NCBI GenBank assembly: GCA_002394685.1
Contig: DGUP01000077.1
Coordinates: forward strand, 29,701-93,700
Length of the DNA: 64,000 nt
From: Treponema sp. UBA4307
GTDB taxonomy: Bacteria > Spirochaetota > Spirochaetia > Treponematales > Treponemataceae
Reading direction: 5' to 3'
Positions 9,052 through 18,036 of this stretch are shown one piece after another; the first letter of the stretch is position 1; each line of letters starts with the position of its first letter. The position numbers were made by a program, and so were the translations under genes. The notes under the pieces were generated by a model. That model ran no database searches and was not told where the DNA came from. It saw only the letters and a program-made list of their open reading frames with translations.

Positions 9052-10419
9052 TTAGATTCCTGCCTTTGAAAGAAGTGTTTCCAGCTGCAGTTTGCCTACA
9101 AGATTTATAGGTCTTGTTTCTGCAAAAGACATGGCTGTTCTTGTAAATTCTGAGCTTGATATGAGAATTGCCTTTTCGTAATTCTGTGCTTTTACAGAAT
9201 CTGCTGCTTTTCTTACTACTGAATCTTCAACCGGATTAGTGTCACGGAAGAACTGAACCAGAATCATCTGCTGTCTCTGATTCATCCAGCCTTCCTTTTT
9301 ATCATCAGAAGCAAGCATTACGCAGCCGCTTTTTGTCTGTTCAATTCTCTGACATGTAAGGTTAAAACCACTAAGGGCAATTTTTTTACAAAGTTCACTG
9401 AAACTCTGGGCGGAACAGGTAAGGTATTCCTTCATGTTGTCGTTTGCTTCAATTTCCTTGTACTGGCTGAGTTTTGTTGCAACATCCCTGAAAGAGCGGT
9501 TCCTTGAGAAAATTTTTTCCCACTGTTCAATTGCCTTTTCAATGTTCCGGGTCTTTTCGTAACAGCTGGCCAGAAAGTATCTTGCATACAGGGTTTCCTG
9601 GTTTGATTCATCCTTTGAAATTTTTATTGCATGTTCATATTCAGTAATTGCGTTATCAAACTGAGTAACTGCAGCATAGCAGGAACCTCTTTCAATAAGG
9701 GCCCTCTGCTTGAACAACGGATCTCTTTCTGCCTTTTCAAACTGCTTGAGTGCTGCAGAAAAGTTATTGTTGTCCTTGAGGATTTTTCCCATGTAGTAAT
9801 AGTTTGAATAAGTATCCGGGCTAAGATGGATTGCTGTATCGATTTCCTTTTTTGCTTCGGTGTACTGCTTGCTTCTGTAAAGCAGGTAACCCATTGCGCT
9901 GTGAGCCTTTGCATGTTTTTTATTCGCAGTAATGCACTTCTGGTAGAAGCCCATTGCCATGGCTCCTTTGCCCATTGATTCATAAATCTGACCTACATTG
10001 TAATCATTTTCTGCATTTGTAGGGTCCAGTTTTGTAAGAAGAAGATATTCTTTAAGGGCGTCCTGGGGCTGGTTGAATTTCTTGTAAAGTTCAGCCATTG
10101 TCCGCCTGAATTCAATTTCCGGAATATCTCCGTTAAAAAGGGCATTTTCATTGACTGTCTTGTATTCCATGAAGGCCAGTTCACTCTTATTGTCAGCAAG
10201 ATAAGCCTTTCCCAGCCAGTAGTGGGCCAGATAATCCCTTTGATTTTTAGCAATGATTCCTTTTGCAAGTTTTTGAGCCTGAGGGTACTTCTGCTCTTTA
10301 ATCAGCTTTTGTATGCTGGAGATTTTTTGAGGCTTTACCAAACTTTTTACTAAAATAATTGTAACTGTAACAATAACGACGAAGAGAACTGCAATTATCA
10401 CAATAGTTGTAAGACCCAT
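9052..10419 (-). CDS. Membrane-anchored TPR protein with C-terminal Mrr-like endonuclease-fold domain
   Basis: 455 residues. One N-terminal transmembrane helix (~4-25) is followed by tetratricopeptide repeats (~35-310; for example LAHYWLGKAYLADNKSELA). The C-terminal ~125 residues (CQRIEQTKSGCVMLAS..., KAILISSSEFTRTAMSFAE, INLVGKLQLETLL) resemble the restriction-endonuclease-like Mrr_cat fold. The expected D-x(n)-(E/Q)-x-K active site is not clearly present, so it is probably non-catalytic. GGTGG ribosome site. First gene of a three-gene operon, divergent from the next TPR gene. The TPR call is firm; the Mrr call is moderate. Confidence 0.75.
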   Translation of the reverse strand: MGLTTIVIIAVLFVVIVTVTIILVKSLVKPQKISSIQKLIKEQKYPQAQKLAKGIIAKNQRDYLAHYWLGKAYLADNKSELAFMEYKTVNENALFNGDIPEIEFRRTMAELYKKFNQPQDALKEYLLLTKLDPTNAENDYNVGQIYESMGKGAMAMGFYQKCITANKKHAKAHSAMGYLLYRSKQYTEAKKEIDTAIHLSPDTYSNYYYMGKILKDNNNFSAALKQFEKAERDPLFKQRALIERGSCYAAVTQFDNAITEYEHAIKISKDESNQETLYARYFLASCYEKTRNIEKAIEQWEKIFSRNRSFRDVATKLSQYKEIEANDNMKEYLTCSAQSFSELCKKIALSGFNLTCQRIEQTKSGCVMLASDDKKEGWMNQRQQMILVQFFRDTNPVEDSVVRKAADSVKAQNYEKAILISSSEFTRTAMSFAETRPINLVGKLQLETLLSKAGI

Positions 10420-10577
10420 TTATTCCACCTGTAACATAATTAGCGTTAAATTATTTAAAAATTGACGTTAACTGACAAACTCAATCCTATATAATATTGC
10501 AAGATTAGCCTTTTTATGCGAATATGTCAAACAAAGGTCTGATATTGGTAAAATATTATAAAATAAGGAGGAACGGC

Positions 10578-11399
10578 ATGAGGAAAAACTGCTTTGCAAA
10601 AGTTTTATTTCTGTTACTGACAGCATCTCTGTCTGCTGCATCTGCCCAGTCTTCTAATTTTGCCAGAGGAGAGGAACTCTTTCTGCAGAATAAGCCTGAG
10701 GAAGCTGTTACCTATTTGAAGAAGGCCTACTCAAAAAAAGAAAATCCCAAGGTATACGAATATCTTTCCCTGTCATATTTTCAGCTTGGAATGTATGAAG
10801 AAGGGATAGCTGTTGTAAATGCCGGAATGAAAGTTTCCGGAACTGATAAAAAACTCCTTGCATTTAACGCAGGAAATGCAGCTTTTCTGGCAGGTAAATA
10901 TGAAGCTGCAGAAAACTGGTATACAACAGCAATTATGGCTGATGGATCTTATTCATCACCAGTAATTAACAGGGCAAATACCCGCATCTACGAAGGTAAA
11001 ATCGCTGATGCCAGGACAGATTATATACGTTTTCTGGAACTTGAGCCGAATGATTACCGGAGACCTGAAATCGAAGAGATTTTAAAGGAAATCGATAATC
11101 AGATTGCTCAGGAGGAAGAAAGGGAGAGGGCTCGTCTGGCCGAGGAAAAGCGTATTGCTGAAGAGGAGGCCCGTCTTGCCGAAGAACAGCGCAAGGCAGA
11201 AGAAGCTCGTCAGGCTGAACTGGAGCGTCAGTGGGCTGAACAGGAAGCAGAAAGAAAGCGCCTGGCAGAAGAAGAAGCTGAACGTAAGCGTAAACTTCTG
11301 GAAGAAGTTGCAGCGTCGCTGCAGGATGCGGAAACAACCAATATGTCAGCTGGAGCTGAGGATACTATAGATTATGGCTACGAAACAGAACTCGAATGA
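10578..11399 (+). CDS. Exported TPR protein with charged coiled-coil tail
   Basis: 273 residues from the ATG at 10578, which has AAGGAGG directly upstream and opens with a classical signal peptide (MRKNCFAKVLFLLLTASLSA...). An open frame upstream to 10524 lacks a ribosome site. TPR motifs span ~30-175 (LFLQNKPEEAVTYLKKAY, YLSLSYFQLGMYEEG). Residues ~185-250 are an A/E/R-rich coiled coil. It is probably periplasmic or outer-membrane associated. The stop overlaps the next gene by 26 bases, so the two are likely co-translated and may interact. Function unknown. Confidence 0.8.
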   Translation: MRKNCFAKVLFLLLTASLSAASAQSSNFARGEELFLQNKPEEAVTYLKKAYSKKENPKVYEYLSLSYFQLGMYEEGIAVVNAGMKVSGTDKKLLAFNAGNAAFLAGKYEAAENWYTTAIMADGSYSSPVINRANTRIYEGKIADARTDYIRFLELEPNDYRRPEIEEILKEIDNQIAQEEERERARLAEEKRIAEEEARLAEEQRKAEEARQAELERQWAEQEAERKRLAEEEAERKRKLLEEVAASLQDAETTNMSAGAEDTIDYGYETELE

Positions 11400-14300
11400 T
11401 TCATCAGAAACAAAGGAAAAAGTAAAAAAAACTTCTTCAAAAACTACAGCAGAAAAGTCTGAAAAAACTGTAAAAACTGCAAAAACTGCTGCCTCAAAAT
11501 CTGGTACAGCAAAGTCAGCTGCTGCAAAGTCTGTTAAGGAGAAAAGTTCTTCTTCAAAGACTGGGGCTTCAGGAAAAACTTCAGCAGGTAAAAGTGAATC
11601 TGCTGGAAAAAGTACTGCATCCTCTAAATCAGGTTCGGCAAAAAGCAGAAAAAGCACTGAGACTTCTGCAAAATCATCTTCATTTAAGAAACTTGATGCA
11701 AATGAAATCCTTTTTGCGGAAAAAAAGACTGCAGCAGGAAAAAAGACTTCTGAAAAAAAAGATGGCACTGTAAAAACTGCCGGCAGAAGCAGAACTTCTA
11801 CAGCCGCTGCAGCAGGAAAGCGGATTTCATCTGCAGGTGAATCTTCTGCTTCAAAGACAAAATCTTCAGCCTCAAAAACAACAGCTTCTGCAAAAGAAAC
11901 TTCTGCAAGAGCTGCAGAAAGTCCTAAGAGACAATATACAAGAAAGTCTGTTTCTGCAGAAAACAAAACAACTCAATCTGCAGATGAAGAAAAAGTAACC
12001 TCTGTTTTCAGCGGGGAAGTTGCATCTGAAGAAACAGAAGTTTCATATCCTGTAAATACAGGCTCTGATAATACAGGCAGAAAAACAGGTTTTGCAGGTG
12101 TTCTTGCTGCAATATCTGCTTTCTTTGTAAATGCAAAGAATAAAACTGCAGAAGGTTTCGGAATCCTAAAAGATAAGACTTCAGATTTTTTCAATAAAAG
12201 GAAGGCTGAAAAAAACAGCTCATACACTGAAGAGGATTCTTCTGAAAATAAAGGCCTGATTGCACGCATTAAAGAATCTTTCAGAAACCCTGAAAAAAGA
12301 AATAAAATTCTTGCATTGCTGGCAGTAATTCTTCTTCTTATTCTTTTACTTATCCTGATTATTTCTCTTGCTGCTACAAGACCTGCCCGTCTTCGGCGCA
12401 GGGCGGACAAAAGGGCTGCAAAGGAAGCTGCTGCATATGAAGCACTTCTCAGGGAACAGGAAAAGACTGAAAAAGACCGCCAGACAAATCTGGATATTAT
12501 TCGTCAGTATTTAAGTCATGGACTTTACGATAATGCCCTTGAATCCCTTGAAGCCATGCTTAAGGAAAATCCTGAGGATGAAGAAGTAAAAGCCCTTTTT
12601 GAAGAAGCTTTAGTTGGTAAAATGAATCAGCTTAACAGCCAGAATCAAAATGGAAACGGAGATAATCCAAGCTACAATATCGTTATTCCTGAACTTTCTT
12701 ATCCAAATGGACAGAATGGAGCAAACGGTACCGGGGGCAGTAATTCAAGTGATTCTTCATTCTCTGCAGAAGATTATCTGAAGATGCAGGAACTCCTTAA
12801 ACAGCAGGAAGCAGAAGCTGCCCAGCAGGCTGCACTCTTAAAGGCTCAGCAGGAGCAGGCTGATAAGGAAAGGGCAGAAAGAGAAGCTGAAGAAGCTGCA
12901 AAAGCTGCCCTTGATGCTGCTTTCAAGGAAAAGAATGACAAAATCAATGATCTGATTAATAAGGGAAAAGCAGCAGTTCAGTCTGGTCACACAAGTGACG
13001 GATTAAAGAATTTTACTGATGCAAAAAAGCTTCTGGATGAAAAAGACAACAGATTTGAAGGAGGCTCTCTTTCTTCTTCAGATCCTGATTATGCTGCAGG
13101 TAAACTGGCTGAAATTGCAAATACTCTTTATGATGCTTCTCAGAAAACAGGTCTGGGAGATGCAGATAAGGAAAATCTTAAAAATAACTCAGTTTCTTAT
13201 GCCCAGCAGGCAATTGCAAAAGATCCTGCAAATGCTCAGGCTCACTATGTAATGGGCATGAATTACTATGACAGTAAGGATTTCCCTAAGGCTGAAGAAG
13301 AATTGCGTGCAGCCCTGCAGAAAGACAGCGATAACGGTAACTATTATTTCCAGCTTGGCCGTATTCAGGCTCAGCAAAAAAAGTATGCAGAGGCAGCAAC
13401 CAGCTTTACTTCTGCTACAAAATATGAACCAAAATTTGCACCAGCATACTACAACTTAGGCTATGTTCAACAGCAGAGGGATAAAACAAGTGAAGCCCTG
13501 GCCGCATACAGAAAGGCGTCATCCCTTGATCCAAATTATGAAAGTGCATATCTTGGTGCCGCCCGCCTTATGAACAGGCAGAAGCAGTACGAAAGTGCCA
13601 TTGCTGAGTTTAATAAGGCAATTAACGTAAATCCAACCAGGGGAACAACATATAAGGAAATTGGTTCTGCATATTCAAATGTAGGTAAGTGGGAAGAAGC
13701 TGAAAGTTCATTTATAAAGGCCCTTACCTATATTCAGAATGAAACTGACCCAAATACTTATTACAATCTTTCTGTTGCCCAGTTCAATCTTGGAAAGTAC
13801 CAGCAGTCTTATACAAATGCAAAGAAGGCATATGATTTAAAGGATAAGGCTTCAAGTGCTTCAGTTAAGGCAAATATTGTTTACAATACCGGCCTTACTG
13901 CAAAGGCTGTAGGAAATGATAATGAGGCAATTTCATATTACGTTGAAGTTATTAAACTGGACAAAAATCACGTTAAGGCAAACATTAACTTGTCAGATAT
14001 TTATCTTGACGCAAATCAGCCTGATAACGCATTGTCACTTTTGAATAACATTTACGCTAAGAATTCAAATAACTTTGAAATTAACAATAATATGGGAGTT
14101 GCCTATCTTCAGAAGGAAGATTACAACAGCGCAATTAAGTATCTTAAAGTTGCCCGTGGAATAGAACCTGGTAATTCTGCCTTAAGCATGAATCTGGCAA
14201 AAGCATATTCTTCAAGCAGTCAGTATGCAGAAGCAAAGTCTGTGTATGAAGATGTGATAAAAAAGGAACCAAAAAACTGGGACGCTTACCTTGAACTTGC

Positions 14301-14421
14301 AAAGGTTTGCATTCAGTTAGGTAATTTCCAGGATGCAAAGGTTTACTGTATTTACCTCCAGGACAATAATCCTTCCTTCAAGAGGGATGAAGTTAAAAAT
14401 CTGCTTATGTCAGTTGAATGA
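11374..14421 (+). CDS. Large TPR protein with lysine/serine/alanine-rich cytoplasmic tail and one membrane helix
   Basis: 1015 residues in three parts. Residues 1-~200 are K/S/A/T-rich and histone H1-like in composition. A single hydrophobic helix at ~312-335 (ILALLAVILLLILLL) is followed by an arginine-rich stop, and an E/A/Q coiled coil lies at ~470-520. TPR repeats occupy ~600-1010 (for example NYYFQLGRIQAQQKKYAEA). This gives an N-inside protein with a long basic tail and, if the topology holds, a periplasmic TPR scaffold; arginines after the helix could argue for the opposite orientation. It overlaps the preceding exported TPR gene and ends at a bidirectional terminator. I do not recognise a named family. 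Confidence 0.8.
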   Translation: MATKQNSNDSSETKEKVKKTSSKTTAEKSEKTVKTAKTAASKSGTAKSAAAKSVKEKSSSSKTGASGKTSAGKSESAGKSTASSKSGSAKSRKSTETSAKSSSFKKLDANEILFAEKKTAAGKKTSEKKDGTVKTAGRSRTSTAAAAGKRISSAGESSASKTKSSASKTTASAKETSARAAESPKRQYTRKSVSAENKTTQSADEEKVTSVFSGEVASEETEVSYPVNTGSDNTGRKTGFAGVLAAISAFFVNAKNKTAEGFGILKDKTSDFFNKRKAEKNSSYTEEDSSENKGLIARIKESFRNPEKRNKILALLAVILLLILLLILIISLAATRPARLRRRADKRAAKEAAAYEALLREQEKTEKDRQTNLDIIRQYLSHGLYDNALESLEAMLKENPEDEEVKALFEEALVGKMNQLNSQNQNGNGDNPSYNIVIPELSYPNGQNGANGTGGSNSSDSSFSAEDYLKMQELLKQQEAEAAQQAALLKAQQEQADKERAEREAEEAAKAALDAAFKEKNDKINDLINKGKAAVQSGHTSDGLKNFTDAKKLLDEKDNRFEGGSLSSSDPDYAAGKLAEIANTLYDASQKTGLGDADKENLKNNSVSYAQQAIAKDPANAQAHYVMGMNYYDSKDFPKAEEELRAALQKDSDNGNYYFQLGRIQAQQKKYAEAATSFTSATKYEPKFAPAYYNLGYVQQQRDKTSEALAAYRKASSLDPNYESAYLGAARLMNRQKQYESAIAEFNKAINVNPTRGTTYKEIGSAYSNVGKWEEAESSFIKALTYIQNETDPNTYYNLSVAQFNLGKYQQSYTNAKKAYDLKDKASSASVKANIVYNTGLTAKAVGNDNEAISYYVEVIKLDKNHVKANINLSDIYLDANQPDNALSLLNNIYAKNSNNFEINNNMGVAYLQKEDYNSAIKYLKVARGIEPGNSALSMNLAKAYSSSSQYAEAKSVYEDVIKKEPKNWDAYLELAKVCIQLGNFQDAKVYCIYLQDNNPSFKRDEVKNLLMSVE

Positions 14422-14451
14422 TGGAAGTGATTGATTAAAACAATTTAGAAT

Positions 14452-14500
14452 AAAAATGCATCCCTACCGGAAAAAAATCTGCCAGGGATGCATTTTTTTT
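14452..14500. terminator. Bidirectional terminator between convergent genes
   Basis: A 14-bp arm, aaaaatgcatccct (14453-14466) with agggatgcattttt (14484-14497), with A/T runs at both ends. It serves the TPR gene and mutL; the mutL stop codon lies in its edge. Confidence 0.88.
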
Positions 14501-16409
14501 ACGTACGTTTAACTAAAGCGAAAAGCTGGGCCCTGCTTATTTTTGTATAAACAGGTCTGCCGTGAGGACAATGGGGATCAGGAAGTTCCAGAGCTTTTCT
14601 TGCCAGGTCTGCAGCAGTTTTTTCATCCAGTACAGTGTGATCCATTACAGCCATTCGGCAGGCTGTAGATGCAGCAAATGCATTAATCATGTCTTTTGGA
14701 TTTATTCTTCTGTCCAGTAAATCTTTTTCAAGATCCTTTTCAGTTCCTTTCCATCGGACTGGAACTGTAGTAAATTCCCAGAGGCCATCTCCCTTGTAGC
14801 TACAGCTGAAGCCGCTTTCCTCCAGAGTGTCCTTCATTTGTGTAAGATAATTGTCATCTGCAGCAGAAGTTGTCTGAAGTTTATATGGAATAAGAAGAGC
14901 CTGTCTTTCTCCCAGATTTTCCATTATTTTATTATAAAGATAACGTTCATGAGCAGCGTGCTGATCAATGATGTAAAGAATGTCACCTTTCTGGGCTATA
15001 ATAAATGTTCCCAGAGCTGAGCCCACAAAATGAAAATCATCATCACTGGAAATTTCATCCTGCTTAGGAACAAAGTTTGAGTTAAAGAGATTCTGATTAG
15101 TCAAAGATTCACTGGTAGAAATATCAAAATCTTCATTAAAGGCTTTTTCTGCCAGACTGGATGCATTTGAATAGTTTTTATTTCCCCCGGAAAAAAAAGA
15201 TGACCTTCCGTCAGAATAGGATTTTCGATTTTCCGTTGAAGAATAATTCTGGTGAACTCTGCCTCTTTCCAGAATGTATGATAGAGTGTCTTTATTTTCA
15301 CTTTGCACTTCTGGAGGATTTGTTTCCGCTGAATCATTCACGGAAGAAGGAGTCTCTTCCAGGGAAAGAAAATTTTCCTCAGCTTTTTCATTTTCTACCA
15401 TAGTTTTAAGAGTATAATTCTTAAAAAAAATTCTGGTTGAAGAAGAAACGCTGTGGTGCAGGCTGCTTATGTCCTTAAATCTGGCTTCTCTTTTTGCAGG
15501 ATGAATATTAAAATCTACCAGGGCCGGGTCAATTGTTACAAAAAGACAGGCTACCGGGTGTGAGCCGTTAGGAAAATATCCCTGACAGCCATATTCAATT
15601 GCCTGAACAAGAGAATATTCCTGAATACGCCTGCCGTTAACAAAAATGTAAATATCTTTTCTGCTGCTTCTAATTACAGATGGTTCTCCAATTACAAGCT
15701 TAAATGAATATTTTTCGCTTTCATTTTTTTCCTGAATTTCGTGAAAAAGTTTTTCATCTTCAAAAAATTCCATGGTTTGGACAAATCGCTGAAGGTAGGA
15801 ATCTGTCGCTGGCAGGTGAAGTTTTTCTTCTCCCTCTGATTTGAAAATAAAAGTTATATCCGGCCTGGCCATTGCTTTTTCTTCAAAAGTTGTTCGACAA
15901 AGGCTTCCTTCACTGGCAGGCCTTTTTAAAAACATTCTTCTTGCTGGAAAATTTTCAAAAAGGGCAGAGGTTTGTACTATTGTTCCTTCAGAGACTGAAT
16001 CTTCTGTGAGAATGTGGTCTTCAGTAACTGAGGCATTCATCTTATAAGAGCCGCTTTTTATTTCAAGACGGCTAACTGCTGCCATTGAAGACAAGGCTTC
16101 ACCTCTAAAGCCTAATGTGGTCAAATGCAGTAAATCTTCTTCTGATGAAATTTTACTTGTTGCATGTGGCCGGGCACAAGTCATAAGATCTTCCTTTGAC
16201 ATTCCAGAGCCATTGTCTATTACGCGGATTTTTTCAATACCGCCGCCTGTAATTTCTACTGTAATTTTATCTGCCCCAGAATCAACTGCATTATCCATAA
16301 GTTCACGAACTATGGCATTTGGCCTGTCAATTACTTCTCCTGCCGCAATTTTTCTGGCAACTTCCGGATTCAGGACTTTGACATGGGGTTTATTTTTATC
16401 TTCTGACAT
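14499..16409 (-). CDS. mutL: DNA mismatch repair protein MutL
   Basis: 636 residues. The N-terminal GHKL ATPase has VRELMDNAVDSGA, IDNGSGM and LGFRGEAL motifs. The linker (~345-450) is polar. The C-terminal nuclease-type region has DQHAAHERYLYN (~480), ACRMAV and CPHGRP motifs, as in endonuclease-competent MutL. The first motif normally reads DQHA-x2-E-x4-E; here the final Glu is Asn. MutL couples MutS recognition to strand incision. Its ATG overlaps the xseB stop (TAATG), so it is the third gene of xseA-xseB-mutL, all DNA metabolism. Confidence 0.95.
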   Translation of the reverse strand: MSEDKNKPHVKVLNPEVARKIAAGEVIDRPNAIVRELMDNAVDSGADKITVEITGGGIEKIRVIDNGSGMSKEDLMTCARPHATSKISSEEDLLHLTTLGFRGEALSSMAAVSRLEIKSGSYKMNASVTEDHILTEDSVSEGTIVQTSALFENFPARRMFLKRPASEGSLCRTTFEEKAMARPDITFIFKSEGEEKLHLPATDSYLQRFVQTMEFFEDEKLFHEIQEKNESEKYSFKLVIGEPSVIRSSRKDIYIFVNGRRIQEYSLVQAIEYGCQGYFPNGSHPVACLFVTIDPALVDFNIHPAKREARFKDISSLHHSVSSSTRIFFKNYTLKTMVENEKAEENFLSLEETPSSVNDSAETNPPEVQSENKDTLSYILERGRVHQNYSSTENRKSYSDGRSSFFSGGNKNYSNASSLAEKAFNEDFDISTSESLTNQNLFNSNFVPKQDEISSDDDFHFVGSALGTFIIAQKGDILYIIDQHAAHERYLYNKIMENLGERQALLIPYKLQTTSAADDNYLTQMKDTLEESGFSCSYKGDGLWEFTTVPVRWKGTEKDLEKDLLDRRINPKDMINAFAASTACRMAVMDHTVLDEKTAADLARKALELPDPHCPHGRPVYTKISRAQLFALVKRT

Positions 16410-16711
16410 TATACGTTTCTTGTTCCTTTAACTTCTGTTGTACCGTCAAATAATTCCAGCGAAGGTCCAATGTGGCTGTCTTTACCTTTTTTTGATTTAG
16501 AATTTTCAGCTCCATTGTTTTCTTCTACTGGTTCTTTCATCAAAATCTGTATTTTTGCTTCAATTCCTTCCAGCTGTTTTTCCATTTTTTTTGCGAGCTT
16601 GATGCCTTCTTCAAAATCCTTTAAAGCTGTTTCCAGGGAAATGTCGCTTTGTTTAATTTCACTGCTTAATTCTTCCAGTCTTTTTAAGTCTTCTTCAAAA
16701 TTATTGGTCAT
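16409..16711 (-). CDS. xseB: Exodeoxyribonuclease VII small subunit
   Basis: 100 residues. The family signature is in FEEDLKRLEELSSEIKQSDISLE and LKDFEEGIKLAKKMEKQLE, a helical hairpin that binds the large-subunit coiled coil. The C-terminal ~35 residues (KKGKDSHIGPSLELFDG...) extend beyond the usual ~70-80. GGAG ribosome site. It lies 14 bases after xseA and couples to mutL through TAATG. Confidence 0.93.
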   Translation of the reverse strand: MTNNFEEDLKRLEELSSEIKQSDISLETALKDFEEGIKLAKKMEKQLEGIEAKIQILMKEPVEENNGAENSKSKKGKDSHIGPSLELFDGTTEVKGTRNV

Positions 16712-16725
16712 ATATTTACTCCGGT

Positions 16726-17940
16726 CTAATTTATATTTGTTACTTCTGCTTCAATTGTTCCTGCAGAAGGTTTTATGATTATTCTTGATCCTTTTTTCAG
16801 GCTCTTTGAATTGCGAATGATTTTTCCCTCTTCATCGGTAACCATTGAATATCCCCTGTCAAAAATGGTCTGGGGATTAGCGTTTTCAAGAATCGTGATT
16901 TTTTCTTTAAGAATCTGCCTTTTCTGTTCAAGATTACGTATTATGCTTTCCTGCAGATCTTCCTTTGCATAATCAAATCTCTGCAGAAGGGGACTGAGAA
17001 TATTTTTAAACTCTCTTTCCATCTGTTCCGGTTTGAATGTGTTGAGCATAAGTTTAAAACGATCAATTCTGTCAAAGATTTCATCGCACAAATCTGACCG
17101 GCAGAGGGAAATTTGATTTGTAATGTCTGAATAGCGGGGAACTGCCATTTCAGCTGCGTGACTTGGAGTTGAAGCCCGCACATCAGCTGCAAAATCACAA
17201 AGGGCCCAGTCTATTTCATGCCCAACCGCAGAAATGACCGGAATTTCAGATTCAGCAATAGTACGAACTACTTCCTCATCGCTGAAAGGAAGAAGGTCTT
17301 CCAGTGAACCTCCACCTCTTCCCACAATCAGAATGTCACACATTTTATATTTGTTTGCTGTTTTTATCATTCTGACGATAGATTCAGCTGCACCTTCTCC
17401 CTGAACAAGAGCAGGTAAAATTGTTACATTCATTTTGGGATTTCTGGTTCTGGTTACGTTAAGAATATCCCTTAAAGCAGCTCCTGTAGGGCTTGTAACT
17501 ACCCCAATCGTCTGTGGATATTGAGGCAGGGGACGTTTTCTTTCAGTATCAAAAAGCCCTTCTGATGCCATTCTCCGTTTTCGCATTTCCAGCATTTCCA
17601 TTATCTGGCCAATGCCTGCTTCTTCCATCTTACTGACCAGAATCTGATAGGATCCCTGTGCCGGATAAACTGATATTTGTCCGCTGACAGTTACAACCAT
17701 TCCATCTTTTGGCTTAAAAGGAAGGTACTGGGCTCTTCCCCTGAACATTACAGCTTTAATCTGGGAATCATTATCTTTAAGGGAAAAATAAAGATGCCCG
17801 GAAGAGTGGGTTTTAAAATTTGAAATTTCCCCCTTAACAGTAACATTAACGAAAGACCTTTCCAGCATGGTTTTAATAAGGCCTGTTAACTGGGTAACTG
17901 TAAATATGTTGTTTTCTGATGAATTATTCTGAAAGTCCAT
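16726..17940 (-). CDS. xseA: Exodeoxyribonuclease VII large subunit
   Basis: 404 residues. An N-terminal OB-fold (FTVTQLTGLIKTMLERSF, VKGEISNFKTHSSGHLYFSLKD) precedes the catalytic domain (GVVTSPTGAALRDILNV, LIVGRGGGSLEDLLPFSDEEVVR, SAVGHEIDWALCDFAADVRASTPS), then a coiled coil and the GYSMVTDEEGKII tail. With XseB it degrades single-stranded DNA processively from both ends. It heads xseA-xseB-mutL and is divergent from the spiro-SPASM gene, with 96 bases between. Confidence 0.96.
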   Translation of the reverse strand: MDFQNNSSENNIFTVTQLTGLIKTMLERSFVNVTVKGEISNFKTHSSGHLYFSLKDNDSQIKAVMFRGRAQYLPFKPKDGMVVTVSGQISVYPAQGSYQILVSKMEEAGIGQIMEMLEMRKRRMASEGLFDTERKRPLPQYPQTIGVVTSPTGAALRDILNVTRTRNPKMNVTILPALVQGEGAAESIVRMIKTANKYKMCDILIVGRGGGSLEDLLPFSDEEVVRTIAESEIPVISAVGHEIDWALCDFAADVRASTPSHAAEMAVPRYSDITNQISLCRSDLCDEIFDRIDRFKLMLNTFKPEQMEREFKNILSPLLQRFDYAKEDLQESIIRNLEQKRQILKEKITILENANPQTIFDRGYSMVTDEEGKIIRNSKSLKKGSRIIIKPSAGTIEAEVTNIN

Positions 17941-18036
17941 AGTTTTAACGCCTTAGATTATAGTAGGATAAGGTTCAAAAGTCCATTAAATGCGAATTTA
18001 GTTAATAAAAAAAATCAAATTCCGATAAGTGAAGAG

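Noticed and set aside
10524..10577. Earlier ATG for the exported TPR gene
   Set aside because: It would place 18 residues before a perfect signal peptide, while the ATG at 10578 has AAGGAGG at correct distance.
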